The notes under the pieces: generated by a model
The model's database searches: none
Told to the model about the DNA's origin: nothing
What the model saw: the letters and a program-made list of their open reading frames with translations, nothing else
Assembly: GCA_902492935.1 (NCBI GenBank)
Contig: CABUNJ010000010.1
Location: 1 to 64,000 of the forward strand
Length of the DNA stretch: 64,000 nt
Direction of reading: 5' to 3'
Origin: an uncultured Collinsella sp.
Lineage (GTDB): Bacteria > Actinomycetota > Coriobacteriia > Coriobacteriales > Coriobacteriaceae
Translations under genes and position numbers: made by a program
Part shown: piece after piece, positions 1 through 9,507 of the stretch
Layout of the letters: each line of letters opens with the position of its first letter
Position numbering within the stretch: position 1 is the stretch's first letter

Positions 1-37
1 TGGGGGAAGGGGTGGGGAAAGGTGTTGAAAAATGGGG
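1..37 (+). promoter_or_regulatory. TGGGG repeats upstream of mraZ (possible MraZ sites)
   Basis: TGGGG occurs at 1-5, 13-17 and 33-37, the last inside the spacer of the mraZ promoter. MraZ proteins are known to bind short direct repeats containing TGGG upstream of their own operon, so autoregulation is plausible. The spacing (12 and 20 bp) does not match the regular 10-bp period described in Escherichia coli. The related string GGGGYGGTTCCCC occurs twice (34-46 and 71-83) and could equally be the binding unit. Confidence 0.3.
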
Positions 38-53
38 CGGTTCCCCATATTAT
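25..53 (+). promoter_or_regulatory. promoter of the dcw cluster
   Basis: TTGAAA at 25-30 and TATTAT at 48-53 are separated by exactly 17 bp, giving a good sigma-70-type promoter. The predicted start is near position 60, leaving about a 60-base leader before mraZ. It is the only convincing promoter seen ahead of the tightly packed mraZ-to-murB string. Confidence 0.6.
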
Positions 54-121
54 TGATGACGTCGACAGGCGGGGTGGTTCCCCGCGTACGTGCCATCTGA
101 GTAACCGAGGGGAGGGCGCAC

Positions 122-556
122 ATGGGAATGACTGGTGCATACGAGCGCAATCTCGATGCAAAAGGTCGTCTATCCCTGCCTGCACCCCTTCGCGAGGAGC
201 TTGGAGAGCACGTTCGCGTGTTTAAAGCCCTGGATGTCGATGCTCTGTACGTGTTCTCTGCCGAGGCCTTCGATAAGTGGGTCGAAGGACTCTTCGCGGG
301 TCGTGAGGGCCACGAGGGTTTTAACCCGCGTGACATTAACGACCAGAAGCTCATGAGGGCGATCAACAAGCGCACCACGTCGATGGACGTGGACAGCGCC
401 GGTCGTATCGGTCTTTCCGAGTCTCTCCGCAAGCAGGCGAACCTCGACCGCGAGGTCACGGTTGTGGGCAACTACGACCACCTTGAGGTTTGGGATCGCG
501 CCGCGGCCGATGAGGACGATGACGATGAGGCCCTGCTGGACCTCTTCTTCTCGTAA
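122..556 (+). CDS. mraZ: transcriptional regulator MraZ
   Basis: First gene of the dcw cluster, 144 residues, the usual MraZ length. The protein has the two AbrB-like DNA-binding repeats of the family: a DAKGR motif near residue 13 and a second DSAGR motif near residue 87. MraZ forms a ring-shaped oligomer that binds repeats in its own promoter and represses the division operon. The start at 122 has a strong Shine-Dalgarno (AGGGGAGG, 108-115); an ATG two codons later is an alternative. The acidic C-terminal tail is typical of actinobacterial members. Confidence 0.93.
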   Translation: MGMTGAYERNLDAKGRLSLPAPLREELGEHVRVFKALDVDALYVFSAEAFDKWVEGLFAGREGHEGFNPRDINDQKLMRAINKRTTSMDVDSAGRIGLSESLRKQANLDREVTVVGNYDHLEVWDRAAADEDDDDEALLDLFFS

Positions 557-576
557 GGGCAAGGCACGGGTAACGG

Positions 577-1542
577 ATGGAGCGTGGGATCTTGACACAA
601 GAATATCGGCATGAACCTGTCATGCTCGGCGAAGTGCTTGAGTCGCTGCGGCTAAAGAGCGGCTCCGTTGTCTGCGATTGCACCCTTGGCGGTGCCGGCC
701 ATTCGGTAAAGATGGCCGCGCAGGTGGGGGAGACGGGCCTTTTGCTCGGCGTCGATCAGGACGACATGGCCCTCGAGGCCGCTGGCGCCCGTCTGGACCG
801 CGAGGTTCCCGGCGTTCCGCACCAGCTGCTGAAGGGCAACTTCGGCGACTTGGACGAGCTGCTTTGCTCGGCCGAGGTGCCCGGGGTCGATGGCTTCCTG
901 TTCGATTTGGGCGTTTCGTCACCGCAACTCGATATCCCTGGCAGGGGCTTTTCGTATAACGAGGACGCCCCATTGGACATGCGGATGGATCCGGGTAATA
1001 ACACCTTAAACGCAGCTGAGGTCATCAACACCTATAACGAACACGACCTCGCCCGGATTCTACGCGTCTACGGCGAAGAGAAGTTCGCCTCGCAGATCGC
1101 GCGCGAGATCGTGCGCCGCCGCGAGCAAGAACCGATCGAAACCACCGGCCAATTTGTCGAGATCATCAAGGCGGGTATCCCGGCTGCCGCTCGTCGGCAT
1201 GGCGGACACCCGGCCAAGAAAAGTTTCCAGGCCATTCGCATCGAGGTCAATCACGAGCTCGATGTGCTCGAACGAGGGCTTGATGCCGCCACCAGGTGGC
1301 TCAACCCGGGCGGACGTATCTGCGTCATCTCGTATCACTCGCTCGAGGACCGTATCGTAAAGAACCACTTTAAGGAGATGAGCCAGGGGTGCACGTGTCC
1401 GCCGGAGATTCCGGTGTGCGTGTGCGGCAACGTGCCGATACTCAAGGTCATCACCCGCAAACCCTTGGTTGCCCAGCCTGATGAGGTTGAGCGCAACCCT
1501 CGGGCGAGATCAGCCAAAATCCGCGTGGCGCAGCGTCTGTAG
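577..1542 (+). CDS. rsmH: 16S rRNA (cytosine1402-N4)-methyltransferase RsmH
   Basis: 321 residues, the expected length for RsmH (MraW), which transfers methyl from S-adenosylmethionine to N4 of C1402 of 16S rRNA in the ribosomal P site. The N-terminus has the family HEPVMLGEVL block, followed by the CTLGGAGHS SAM-binding loop and FDLGVSS. The C-terminal part keeps ISYHSLEDRIVKNHF. It lies 20 bp after mraZ, the standard dcw order. The ATG at 577 has a poor ribosome site; a TTG at 592, 9 nt after TGGAG, is a credible alternative start. Confidence 0.95.
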   Translation: MERGILTQEYRHEPVMLGEVLESLRLKSGSVVCDCTLGGAGHSVKMAAQVGETGLLLGVDQDDMALEAAGARLDREVPGVPHQLLKGNFGDLDELLCSAEVPGVDGFLFDLGVSSPQLDIPGRGFSYNEDAPLDMRMDPGNNTLNAAEVINTYNEHDLARILRVYGEEKFASQIAREIVRRREQEPIETTGQFVEIIKAGIPAAARRHGGHPAKKSFQAIRIEVNHELDVLERGLDAATRWLNPGGRICVISYHSLEDRIVKNHFKEMSQGCTCPPEIPVCVCGNVPILKVITRKPLVAQPDEVERNPRARSAKIRVAQRL

Positions 1543-1632
1543 GCGCGACCGCGCGATATTGGACCTCCCGCTCGCACCATAAACGAAGCTTAAACACACT
1601 ACCAACGTACTCGGGATGGGAGGCGGCATATC

Positions 1633-2103
1633 ATGGGCTACAACACTTCAAGCGCAGCACTCGCCTATGATATGAACGCCATGCCCGCCTATCGTGAGAC
1701 GCCGCAGGCCCCCGTTGCTCCCCGTGAGCAGCGCACGCCGCGCTTTGATGTCTACACGGGCGCGGGCCGTCAGGCAAACCAGGCGGTAAGCCCGGTTTTC
1801 ATGAGCGTTCTTAAAACGTTTTGCATCATTGCGGCTATCTTCATGACGATCGGCGTCGCCCGCGTGGCGCTCGCCGGCGTTACGGCCCAGGTGCTCAACA
1901 GCAACGCCGAGCTTACCAACACGCTCGAAAAGGCGACCGATGAGAGCTCCGACCTGGAGGTCATGCATTCGGTCTATGGCGCCGACACGCGCATTCGCGA
2001 CCTTGCGGGCGCTTATGGCATGGTGGAGCCCAGCGAGAGCGTTACACTTGACTTTTCGCAGGATGCAGCCGCGGGCGCCAACGCGACCGCGACCGCTCAG
2101 TAG
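1633..2103 (+). CDS. ftsL: FtsL/DivIC-like septum protein
   Basis: 156 residues with a proline-rich cytoplasmic N-terminus, one membrane segment at about residues 57-80, and a short extracytoplasmic helical stretch. This bitopic layout and its position between rsmH and ftsI are those of FtsL, which links FtsQ and DivIC/FtsB to the FtsW-FtsI synthase. Sequence conservation in FtsL is always low, so the call rests on topology and synteny. The C-terminus is Ala/Thr-rich. Confidence 0.7.
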   Translation: MGYNTSSAALAYDMNAMPAYRETPQAPVAPREQRTPRFDVYTGAGRQANQAVSPVFMSVLKTFCIIAAIFMTIGVARVALAGVTAQVLNSNAELTNTLEKATDESSDLEVMHSVYGADTRIRDLAGAYGMVEPSESVTLDFSQDAAAGANATATAQ

Positions 2104-2120
2104 CAAGACGGTAGCTGAGT

Positions 2121-3986
2121 ATGACAAATGACTATCGCCGCGGTTCCGATGGGGGCCGCGGTTCTGGACGTCCCTCGTCGCGGGGACGTTCTGGTTATCA
2201 AGGAACGGGTCGGCAATCTTACAACGCCGGGCAGTCCCGTGGCAACGACCCGGCGTCGCGACTTCGCGGCTCGGGCGGCCCTCAAGTGCATAACAACAGG
2301 TCGCGCAAGAGTTCGTCGACCGAATGGCTCACAGGCGCGCCTCTGCCTCGCCGCAAAGCCGTCATGGGATTCATTGGGTTTGGCTTGGGCTTGGGCGTCT
2401 TTCGCCTTGCCGACTATCAAATTGTCGAAGCCGATAAACTGCGCGAGCGTGCCGATGCGCGCCGCCTGCTTGCGCAGACCCTCTATGCCAAACGCGGCAC
2501 CATCTACGACCGCAACGGTAACGTGCTAGCGTCGTCGGTCGAATGTCGCAACATCGCCGTGAACCCGCAGCTTGTCGAGGATGTTGACAAGACGGTGTCG
2601 GCGCTGGTCAAGGCAACTGGGATCGATAAAAAGACCTGCCGCAAGCTCGTCGAGTCCGATGGCACCTGGGTGTATATCAAGCGCCAGGTGGACGAAGACG
2701 ATGCTGCGGCGCTGGAGAAGAAGAACCTGCCCGGCGTGCTTTTTGAGCAGGCCATGAAGCGCGTATATCCATACGGCAATCTGGCATCGCAGGTGCTGGG
2801 TGTAGTGAATGTAGACAACGACGGCTTGACGGGTCTCGAGAAGCAATACAACAAGCTTCTGACCGGTACGAACGGTTCTCTTGTGCGCGAGCGCGCGAGG
2901 GACGGCAGCTATATCGCGGGCGGTGCCTATAAAAAGGTGGCTGCGGTCGACGGCGTTGATATCGTGACGACGCTCGACGTCAATATCCAGCGTGCGGCCG
3001 AGGATGCCCTGGCAGAGGCAGTTGAGAAGACTAAGGCCAAGAACGGCTCGGCGCTGGTCACCGATCCTACGACAGGCGAGATCTTGGCAGCCTGCTCGTA
3101 TCCGACTTACGACCAGACCGATCTGGAAAACGCCAAGACCGAGGATATGAACTTGCGCCTGGTCACCGACGCCTACGAGCCCGGCTCGGTCTTTAAGACG
3201 CTCGTGGCGGGCGCCGGCTTCGACTTGGGCGTCGTGCGATCGAGTACGTCGTTTGAGGTGCCGGCGAGCATCAAGGTGGGTGACGATACCGTCACCGATG
3301 CCGACAAGCGCGACTATGCCATGACCATGGATGTGCGCGAGATGATGCGCCGTTCGTCCAACGTGGGCTTTGTCCTGGTGGGGCGCAAGATCGGTGCGGA
3401 CGACTTTGCCGCCTATGTGGACAAGTGGGGCATAGGTCACAGCTCCGGTGTCGATTTTCCGGGCGAGAGCCTGGGCATCGTCAAGGAGCGTGACCAGTAT
3501 GACGGCGCCACGCTGGGATCGATGAGCTTTGGACAGGCGCTGTCCGTCTCGCCGATTGAGATCGCACGTGCCGTGGGCGGCATCGCCAACGGCGGCGTGA
3601 TGATGACCCCGCACTTCTATAAGTCCAGCAAAGGCGACGAGAAGGACTGGGGCGAAGGCGAGCGCGCGATTTCTGAGGACGCCGCATCCCAGGTGACATC
3701 GTGCATGCAGACGGTCGTGTCCGAGGGAACGGGCGTTGGCGGCGCGGTTGACGGCTATGACGTGGCGGGTAAGACCGGTACGGCCGAACGAGCCGACGAG
3801 AACGGCGGCTACCTCAAGGAGAACTACATGTCGTCCTTTATGGGCTTTGCGCCGGCACAATCGCCCAAGGTGCTGTGCTATATCACGCTCGACGGAACGC
3901 CGAGCGGCTCAGATGCCGCTGCGGTGCCGTTCCAGTCCATTATGGCCAACGCGCTCGACGTGCTGGGTATCCCGCACACGAAGTAG
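2121..3986 (+). CDS. ftsI: division-specific penicillin-binding protein FtsI (class B PBP)
   Basis: 621 residues: a basic Arg/Gly/Ser-rich cytoplasmic tail, one membrane anchor near residues 76-92, a dimerisation/pedestal domain, and a transpeptidase domain. Catalytic motifs are SVFK (Ser356-Lys359), SSN (412-414) and KTG (551-553), all intact. It cross-links septal peptidoglycan together with FtsW. The ATG begins 18 bp after the ftsL-like gene. In many bacteria murE follows, but here murF does. Confidence 0.94.
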   Translation: MTNDYRRGSDGGRGSGRPSSRGRSGYQGTGRQSYNAGQSRGNDPASRLRGSGGPQVHNNRSRKSSSTEWLTGAPLPRRKAVMGFIGFGLGLGVFRLADYQIVEADKLRERADARRLLAQTLYAKRGTIYDRNGNVLASSVECRNIAVNPQLVEDVDKTVSALVKATGIDKKTCRKLVESDGTWVYIKRQVDEDDAAALEKKNLPGVLFEQAMKRVYPYGNLASQVLGVVNVDNDGLTGLEKQYNKLLTGTNGSLVRERARDGSYIAGGAYKKVAAVDGVDIVTTLDVNIQRAAEDALAEAVEKTKAKNGSALVTDPTTGEILAACSYPTYDQTDLENAKTEDMNLRLVTDAYEPGSVFKTLVAGAGFDLGVVRSSTSFEVPASIKVGDDTVTDADKRDYAMTMDVREMMRRSSNVGFVLVGRKIGADDFAAYVDKWGIGHSSGVDFPGESLGIVKERDQYDGATLGSMSFGQALSVSPIEIARAVGGIANGGVMMTPHFYKSSKGDEKDWGEGERAISEDAASQVTSCMQTVVSEGTGVGGAVDGYDVAGKTGTAERADENGGYLKENYMSSFMGFAPAQSPKVLCYITLDGTPSGSDAAAVPFQSIMANALDVLGIPHTK

Positions 3987-4113
3987 GGGGTTACAATCTT
4001 TGGGGCGTGGTTTGTTGTCCCATATGAGGGGTGTTCACATGCCCTGCACCACGCATGCGCGGCGCTGGGATACAATACGCCGATAGCATTATTAGGTTTA
4101 CAGGGGAGCTGCA

Positions 4114-5538
4114 ATGATAGAGATCGCCGTCAACAACCTCGCGGCCGCAACAGGGGCCCGAACCGTGACGGGAGAAGCCGATCGGGTATGCCGCGGGTGC
4201 GTTATCGACTCGCGCCAGGTCGAGGAAGGGACGATTTTCGTCGCCTTTCCCGGTGAAAACGTCGACGGCAATGATTTTGCTTCCCGTGCCGTCCAGTCGG
4301 GCGCCGGCGCCGTCGTGATGACGCGTGAGCCCGAGGCCGAGCTGGTCTCGCTGGCGCAGGACAAGGGCTGTGCCATCTTGCTGACCGATGATCCCGAGGA
4401 GTTTCTGCTGCGTTTGGCGCACACGTACCGTCTGGAGCTTGGCTGCCTGGTCGTTGGTATTACCGGTTCTATCGGCAAGACGACGACCAAGGACGTGCTC
4501 GCCGCCGTGCTCGCCAAGCGCTATCGTGTCTGGGCCACCAAGGGCAATTTCAATAACCTGATCGGCATGCCGCTCACGGTGCTTTCCGCTCCGGCCGATA
4601 CCGAGGTCCTGGTGCTCGAGATGGGCATGAACCATTTCCACGAGATCGAGCGCCTGTCCCAGTCCGCCAATCCCAACCTTGCCATCGTGAGCAAGATTGG
4701 TACCTCTCATATCGGCATTTTGGGTAGCCGCGAGAACATCGCCCGCGCTAAGGCCGAGATTGTCCAGGGTATGTGCGCCGCCGGCGACTTCTTGCCGCTG
4801 CTGGTTTTGGGCGGCGAGGACGACTTTACGCCGTTCATTCGCGATACGTTCGCCCAGCCTGCTGGTATCGACGTGATGCTGGCCGGCGTCTCGGACGATG
4901 ATGAGGTCCGTGCCCGCGACGTTCGAGTTGATGACGAGGGCCGTCCGGTCTTTACGCTCGATTTTGGTCAGGGCGAGACAATCGATACCATGCTTGCCAT
5001 CCCCGGCGTGCAGTCCGTCCCAAATGCCGTTAAGGCCGCCGCGGTTGCCTATCGCCTGGGCGTGACGCCCGAGCAGATCGATGCTGCCTTTAGGGGCCTC
5101 ACGATTACCGGTCATCGCCAGGAGATCAAGCGCGCCAAGAGCGGTGCCCGCGTCATCGACGATTCCTATAACGCCAGCGCCGAATCCATGGCTGCTGGCC
5201 TCGATCTACTGTGCTCGCTTTCGTGCACGGGGTCTCGCATGGCGATCCTGGGCGAGATGGGCGAGATGGGCGATGAGGCTCCTCGCATGCATGAGCTCGT
5301 GGGCGCCTATGCCGCCGCCAAGAAGCTCGACATGCTGGCGTGCGTGGGTGGTGAGCTGGCCCAGCTTATGGCCGATGCCGCGCGCATGATGGGTATGGAC
5401 GAGGACCGCATCCAGGTGTTCTCCGATTATCAGCAGGTGCTCGACCGCATGGGCGGCGCGCTTGAAAAACATGATGTTGTACTGGTCAAGGGTTCCCGCT
5501 TTGTTGAGCTCGACCGCTTTGTGGAAGGTGTGTGCTAG
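4114..5538 (+). CDS. murF: UDP-MurNAc-tripeptide--D-Ala-D-Ala ligase MurF
   Basis: 474 residues. MurF adds D-Ala-D-Ala to the UDP-MurNAc tripeptide in the cytoplasm, using ATP. The Mur-ligase P-loop TGSIGKTTTKD lies near residue 115, followed by the NNLIGMPLT and EMGMNHFHEI blocks of MurF and the conserved DDSYNA near residue 350. The 127 bp before it hold no clear promoter. It is followed after 3 bp by mraY. Confidence 0.94.
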   Translation: MIEIAVNNLAAATGARTVTGEADRVCRGCVIDSRQVEEGTIFVAFPGENVDGNDFASRAVQSGAGAVVMTREPEAELVSLAQDKGCAILLTDDPEEFLLRLAHTYRLELGCLVVGITGSIGKTTTKDVLAAVLAKRYRVWATKGNFNNLIGMPLTVLSAPADTEVLVLEMGMNHFHEIERLSQSANPNLAIVSKIGTSHIGILGSRENIARAKAEIVQGMCAAGDFLPLLVLGGEDDFTPFIRDTFAQPAGIDVMLAGVSDDDEVRARDVRVDDEGRPVFTLDFGQGETIDTMLAIPGVQSVPNAVKAAAVAYRLGVTPEQIDAAFRGLTITGHRQEIKRAKSGARVIDDSYNASAESMAAGLDLLCSLSCTGSRMAILGEMGEMGDEAPRMHELVGAYAAAKKLDMLACVGGELAQLMADAARMMGMDEDRIQVFSDYQQVLDRMGGALEKHDVVLVKGSRFVELDRFVEGVC

Positions 5539-5541
5539 CCC

Positions 5542-6561
5542 ATGTTCGGCAATCCCTCGTATCCAACGTATCAGGCTTTTTTGGGGCTTGGCATCGCCGC
5601 CGCCATTGCGCTGCTGCTCATGCCGTGGTGGATCAAGCTGCTCAAGGTCGAGGGTATCGGCCAGCAGGTTCGTGCCGACGGCCCCAAGCGTCATTTGGTT
5701 AAGCAGGGAACGCCCACCATGGGTGGCGTTGTCATCCTCGTCGCGATCTCGCTGACCTGCCTGCTGATGGGCAAGCTCACCACCGAGCTCGTGCTCGTGC
5801 TCCTCGCCACGCTGGCGACCGGCGTGCTGGGCCTGATCGACGACCTGACCTCCGTTACGCATGGTCGCTCGCTCGGTCTGACGCCCCATGCCAAGATGAT
5901 CGGCCTAACCATTATCTGTGTCACCTTTACGGTACTTGCCGTTAACTGGTGCGGCGTCGCCCCCGAGATTCGTTTTCCCGGCGGCCTGACGATTGACCTC
6001 GGTGTTCTTTCGACTACTATCTGCGGCCTTTCGTTCCCGTGGCTCTACATTGTCTTTTGCTGGCTGATGATCGCCGGTCTTTCTAATGCCGTGAACCTGA
6101 CTGATGGCCTTGACGGTCTTGCTGGCGGCACCTCCATGATTGCCATGCTCGCCATGGCTGCCATGGCGTTTTTGCACGGAGACGTGAACCTGTCCATCTT
6201 CTGCACCGCGTGTGCCGGTGCCTGCTTGGGCTTTCTGTGGTTCAACTGCTATCCGGCGAGCATCTTTATGGGCGATACCGGCTCGCTTGCCCTGGGCGCC
6301 GCGTTTGCCTGCACGTCCATCATGACCAACACCGAGGTCGTCTCCCTCATCATCGGCGGCCTGTTTATCGTTGAGACCCTGTCGGTCATGATTCAGGTTG
6401 TCTACTTCCACTTTACGCACAAGCGCGTCTTCCTTATGGCGCCCATCCATCATCATTTCGAAAAGAAGGGCTGGGCCGAGACCAAGGTCGTCATCCGTTT
6501 TTGGATTATCGCTGCGGCCTTTGGTGCCGTTGGCCTTGCTTTGTTCTTCCAGTTGGGATAG
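5542..6561 (+). CDS. mraY: phospho-MurNAc-pentapeptide transferase MraY
   Basis: 339 residues of almost continuous membrane segments. MraY transfers phospho-MurNAc-pentapeptide to undecaprenyl phosphate, making lipid I. Family signatures are visible: GTPTMGG, the DD of LIDDLTS, the NLTDGLDGLA loop, and the MAPIHHHFE histidine motif near the C-terminus. It starts 3 bp after murF, suggesting translational coupling. Confidence 0.96.
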   Translation: MFGNPSYPTYQAFLGLGIAAAIALLLMPWWIKLLKVEGIGQQVRADGPKRHLVKQGTPTMGGVVILVAISLTCLLMGKLTTELVLVLLATLATGVLGLIDDLTSVTHGRSLGLTPHAKMIGLTIICVTFTVLAVNWCGVAPEIRFPGGLTIDLGVLSTTICGLSFPWLYIVFCWLMIAGLSNAVNLTDGLDGLAGGTSMIAMLAMAAMAFLHGDVNLSIFCTACAGACLGFLWFNCYPASIFMGDTGSLALGAAFACTSIMTNTEVVSLIIGGLFIVETLSVMIQVVYFHFTHKRVFLMAPIHHHFEKKGWAETKVVIRFWIIAAAFGAVGLALFFQLG

Positions 6562-6570
6562 TGGTCTTTC

Positions 6571-7977
6571 ATGCCTCTTGCTGATGTCTTTAGCCTGCTC
6601 GTTTTGGGTCAGGGCAAATCCGGTCTCGATGTCGCCCGCTGGGCGCTGGCACATCCCGAGCGCGTAAGCGCCGTTACCGTGTATGGCGGCGGCACCTCTG
6701 AGCCCAATGACGCCACGCGTGCGCTCGAGGCTGCTGGTGCGTCGTTTGTCTATGGGACCGAACAGGTCGAGGGTGCCTATGACGTATGCGTGACGTGCCC
6801 GGGCATCTCGGAGTTCTCGGGCTTCTTTAAGGCCGGGCGCGAGCATGCCGCTCAGATTATGGGTGAGCCCGAGTTTGCCTATCGCCTGTCGCCCGATAAC
6901 TGGATTGCCATCACGGGTACCAACGGCAAGACGACCACCACGTCGTTGACTGATTATCTGCTCAAGGCTGCCGGTGAGGCCAGCGTAGCTGTCGGCAACA
7001 TCGGCGAGCCGCCGGTCAACGAGATTGACGGCCGAGCCCACAACGAGTGGTTTGTGGCTGAGCTCTCGAGCTATCAGATTGCTACGACCACCGAGCTCCA
7101 CCCCCGCGTGGCGGTGCTGCTCAACATCACTCCCGACCACTTGGGCTGGCATAAGAGCCATAAGAACTATGCGCTTGCCAAGATCAAACTGTTTGACAAT
7201 ATGGTCGATGACGATCTGGCGGTTGTCGACGTCGAAGACGCCGGCATTCACGAGTTCGATGAGTACATCTACACGCCGGGTCGTCGCATCTGCAAGGTTG
7301 CCTTTGACGAGCCTGAGGGCGAGGATGCCGCATTTGTACGCGATGGCAAGATGATCGTGCGCCTGAAGGGCGTCGAGACCCCGCTCATCGCTACATCCGA
7401 GCTCAAGATCTCGGGCCATCACAATGTTATCAATGCCCTGTGCGCTGCCACGGCTGCCCTGGCAGTCGGTGCCGATGTCGATGGTGTCTGCCGCGGTCTG
7501 GCTTCGTTCCAGCCGCTCGAGCACCGCGTGGAGCCGTGTGGCGAGATTGACGGCGTGCGCTACGTCAACGATTCCAAGGCGACCAACACCGATGCGGTCG
7601 AGAAGGCGCTGACGGCATTTCCCGATGACGACGTGATCTTGCTGCTCGGCGGCCACGATAAGGGCACGCCGCTCACGGACTTCGCGCGCGTTGTTATGGA
7701 TAACGTACGCTCGGTCGTCTGCTTTGGCGATGCGCGCGAGCGCTTCACTGCCGCTATGGACGAGGCCGATGTCGATGGCGATGTGGATATCGCCCAGGCG
7801 GATGACCTGCGCGACGCCGTGGACGTCGCCCGTTCGCTGTCGAGCCGTGGCGACGTGATCTTACTTTCTCCTGCCTGCTCTTCGTTCGATGAGTTCTCGG
7901 GCTATGAGGAGCGCGGCCGCGTGTTTAAGGACTATGTGGCCCAGCTTGCCGCTGCGGCGAAATCGCAAATGGAATAG
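6571..7977 (+). CDS. murD: UDP-MurNAc-L-alanine--D-glutamate ligase MurD
   Basis: 468 residues. MurD adds D-Glu to UDP-MurNAc-L-Ala. A dinucleotide-like N-terminal domain (VLGQGKSGLDVA) precedes the P-loop GTNGKTTTTS near residue 116, then ELSSYQ, NITPDHL, and the C-terminal-domain motifs NDSKATN and LLLGGHDKG. Order and spacing (9 bp after mraY) fit the dcw operon. Confidence 0.95.
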   Translation: MPLADVFSLLVLGQGKSGLDVARWALAHPERVSAVTVYGGGTSEPNDATRALEAAGASFVYGTEQVEGAYDVCVTCPGISEFSGFFKAGREHAAQIMGEPEFAYRLSPDNWIAITGTNGKTTTTSLTDYLLKAAGEASVAVGNIGEPPVNEIDGRAHNEWFVAELSSYQIATTTELHPRVAVLLNITPDHLGWHKSHKNYALAKIKLFDNMVDDDLAVVDVEDAGIHEFDEYIYTPGRRICKVAFDEPEGEDAAFVRDGKMIVRLKGVETPLIATSELKISGHHNVINALCAATAALAVGADVDGVCRGLASFQPLEHRVEPCGEIDGVRYVNDSKATNTDAVEKALTAFPDDDVILLLGGHDKGTPLTDFARVVMDNVRSVVCFGDARERFTAAMDEADVDGDVDIAQADDLRDAVDVARSLSSRGDVILLSPACSSFDEFSGYEERGRVFKDYVAQLAAAAKSQME

Positions 7978-7986
7978 GGGTTGCCG

Positions 7987-9507
7987 GTGAGAGAGGAGAG
8001 CCCCCGACAAGGTATGAGGAGGCCCGACTCGGACCGTGCTTCCTCGCGGCGCAGCACACCGCGTTCCGGTCGCGGCGGGCAGACGTTTAGCGAACGCTAT
8101 ATTGCCGGCGTTCCCGCCCGTATCATGCGCCCCCGTTTGATATTCATGGCCTGCCTGTTTACCTTGGTGTGCTTTGGCCTGCTGATGGTGTACTCGGCGT
8201 CTTCGGTCGAGGCGCTGCACGAGAATGGCTCGGCGACGTTTTTTCTGTTTCGACAAGCCGCGTTTGCCGGAGTTGGCGTGCTGGCTATGGTTGCCATCGT
8301 GCGCATCTTGCCGGACAGTTGGTTTGGGGAAGACGTGCTCAGGATCTTCCTCATCGGCATGATGGGGCTACTGCTTCTGGTGTTCTTGGTGGGCAGCGGC
8401 AGCCGTGGCGCCACGCGCTGGCTCAACATCGCCGGTATTCAGTTCCAGCCTTCCGAGTTTTTAAAGCCATTTGCCATTGCGTATTCGGCCATCATGCTTG
8501 ATCGTTTCTTTTCGCCCGGTGGCAACATCAACGAATTCCTTCGCAAGATGGGCATCTACTTGGGCATTTCGCTCTTTCTGATCTTTATCCAGCCCGATTT
8601 CGGTACTGTCCTGATCATCCTGTTGACCCTCATGTGCATGGCGTTGTTTGCGGGTCTCGACCCCAGATTTATCATCGGCGTGCTAATCTTCGGCATTCTC
8701 GTGATCGTGATTGCGCTTGTTGCAGAGCCGTACCGTATGGTGCGTATTCAGGTTGCCTTGAACCCTTGGGCCGACGAGTATGGTGACGGCTATCAGGCCA
8801 CGCTTGCCATCATGGCCTTTGCCTCGGGCGGTCTGTTCGGCCGTGGCATCGGCAACTCAACCATGAAGTACTCGTATCTGCCCGAGGCGCACAATGACTA
8901 CATCCTGGCCATCATTGGCGAGGAAGTCGGTTTTGTCGGAACCGTGCTGTTCTTCTTGGTGTTTGCGATGCTGATCTATTCGGCGTTTCGCATTGCCGAG
9001 CAGGCGACCGATCGTCGGGGCGCGCTTATGGCGTCTGGCTCCGCGGTCATTCTCGCGGTGCAGTTTTTGATTAACGCGTTGGGCATCCTCAACGTGTTTC
9101 CCATGACGGGCAAACCGTTGCCGTTTATTAGCTACGGCGGTTCGTCGATTATTGTGTCGCTTATGCTCGCCGGTCTGATCCTGCGCGTTTCGTACGAGAG
9201 CGCCCGTCGCGATGAGTACGACCGTCGCCGCGAGAGCTTTGCCGTTATGGATGAGAGTACCGCCGGCGTAGCCCATGTGCGCGGTGAACGACCTTCGCGT
9301 AGCGGCTTTACCGTTCTGGATGGTTCTGCATCCGAGCCGGCAGCTCGTCCACGCCCGCGAATGGCTCCGCAAGGTCGTCCGCAGCGCCCCAGCCCTCGCA
9401 ACGCGGGCGGCGGATATAATCGAATCGATTTGAACTCGGACCCGTCGGCGCGTCTGCGTACCGACGACCAGGGACCGCGTGTACGAAGGGACTACCATGA
9501 CCGATAA
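7987..9507 (+). CDS. ftsW: SEDS peptidoglycan glycosyltransferase FtsW
   Basis: About 506 residues. A short basic N-terminus is followed by roughly ten membrane segments typical of SEDS glycan polymerases, with the conserved FLKPF, QPDFGT, PEAHNDYI and PFISYGGSS stretches. It polymerises lipid II at the septum with FtsI as partner. I place the start at the GTG at 7987, 6 nt after AGGGG; the TTG at 7981 touches that ribosome site and is less likely. The C-terminal 100 residues form a long cytoplasmic extension rich in Arg, Pro and Ser. Confidence 0.92.
   Translation: MREESPRQGMRRPDSDRASSRRSTPRSGRGGQTFSERYIAGVPARIMRPRLIFMACLFTLVCFGLLMVYSASSVEALHENGSATFFLFRQAAFAGVGVLAMVAIVRILPDSWFGEDVLRIFLIGMMGLLLLVFLVGSGSRGATRWLNIAGIQFQPSEFLKPFAIAYSAIMLDRFFSPGGNINEFLRKMGIYLGISLFLIFIQPDFGTVLIILLTLMCMALFAGLDPRFIIGVLIFGILVIVIALVAEPYRMVRIQVALNPWADEYGDGYQATLAIMAFASGGLFGRGIGNSTMKYSYLPEAHNDYILAIIGEEVGFVGTVLFFLVFAMLIYSAFRIAEQATDRRGALMASGSAVILAVQFLINALGILNVFPMTGKPLPFISYGGSSIIVSLMLAGLILRVSYESARRDEYDRRRESFAVMDESTAGVAHVRGERPSRSGFTVLDGSASEPAARPRPRMAPQGRPQRPSPRNAGGGYNRIDLNSDPSARLRTDDQGPRVRRDYHDR

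Noticed and set aside
5905..7656. 583-residue ORF on the - strand
   Set aside because: Complement of mraY and murD; shadow ORF.
7981..7989. TTG 7981 as start of ftsW
   Set aside because: It directly touches the AGGGG ribosome site; GTG 7987 has correct spacing.
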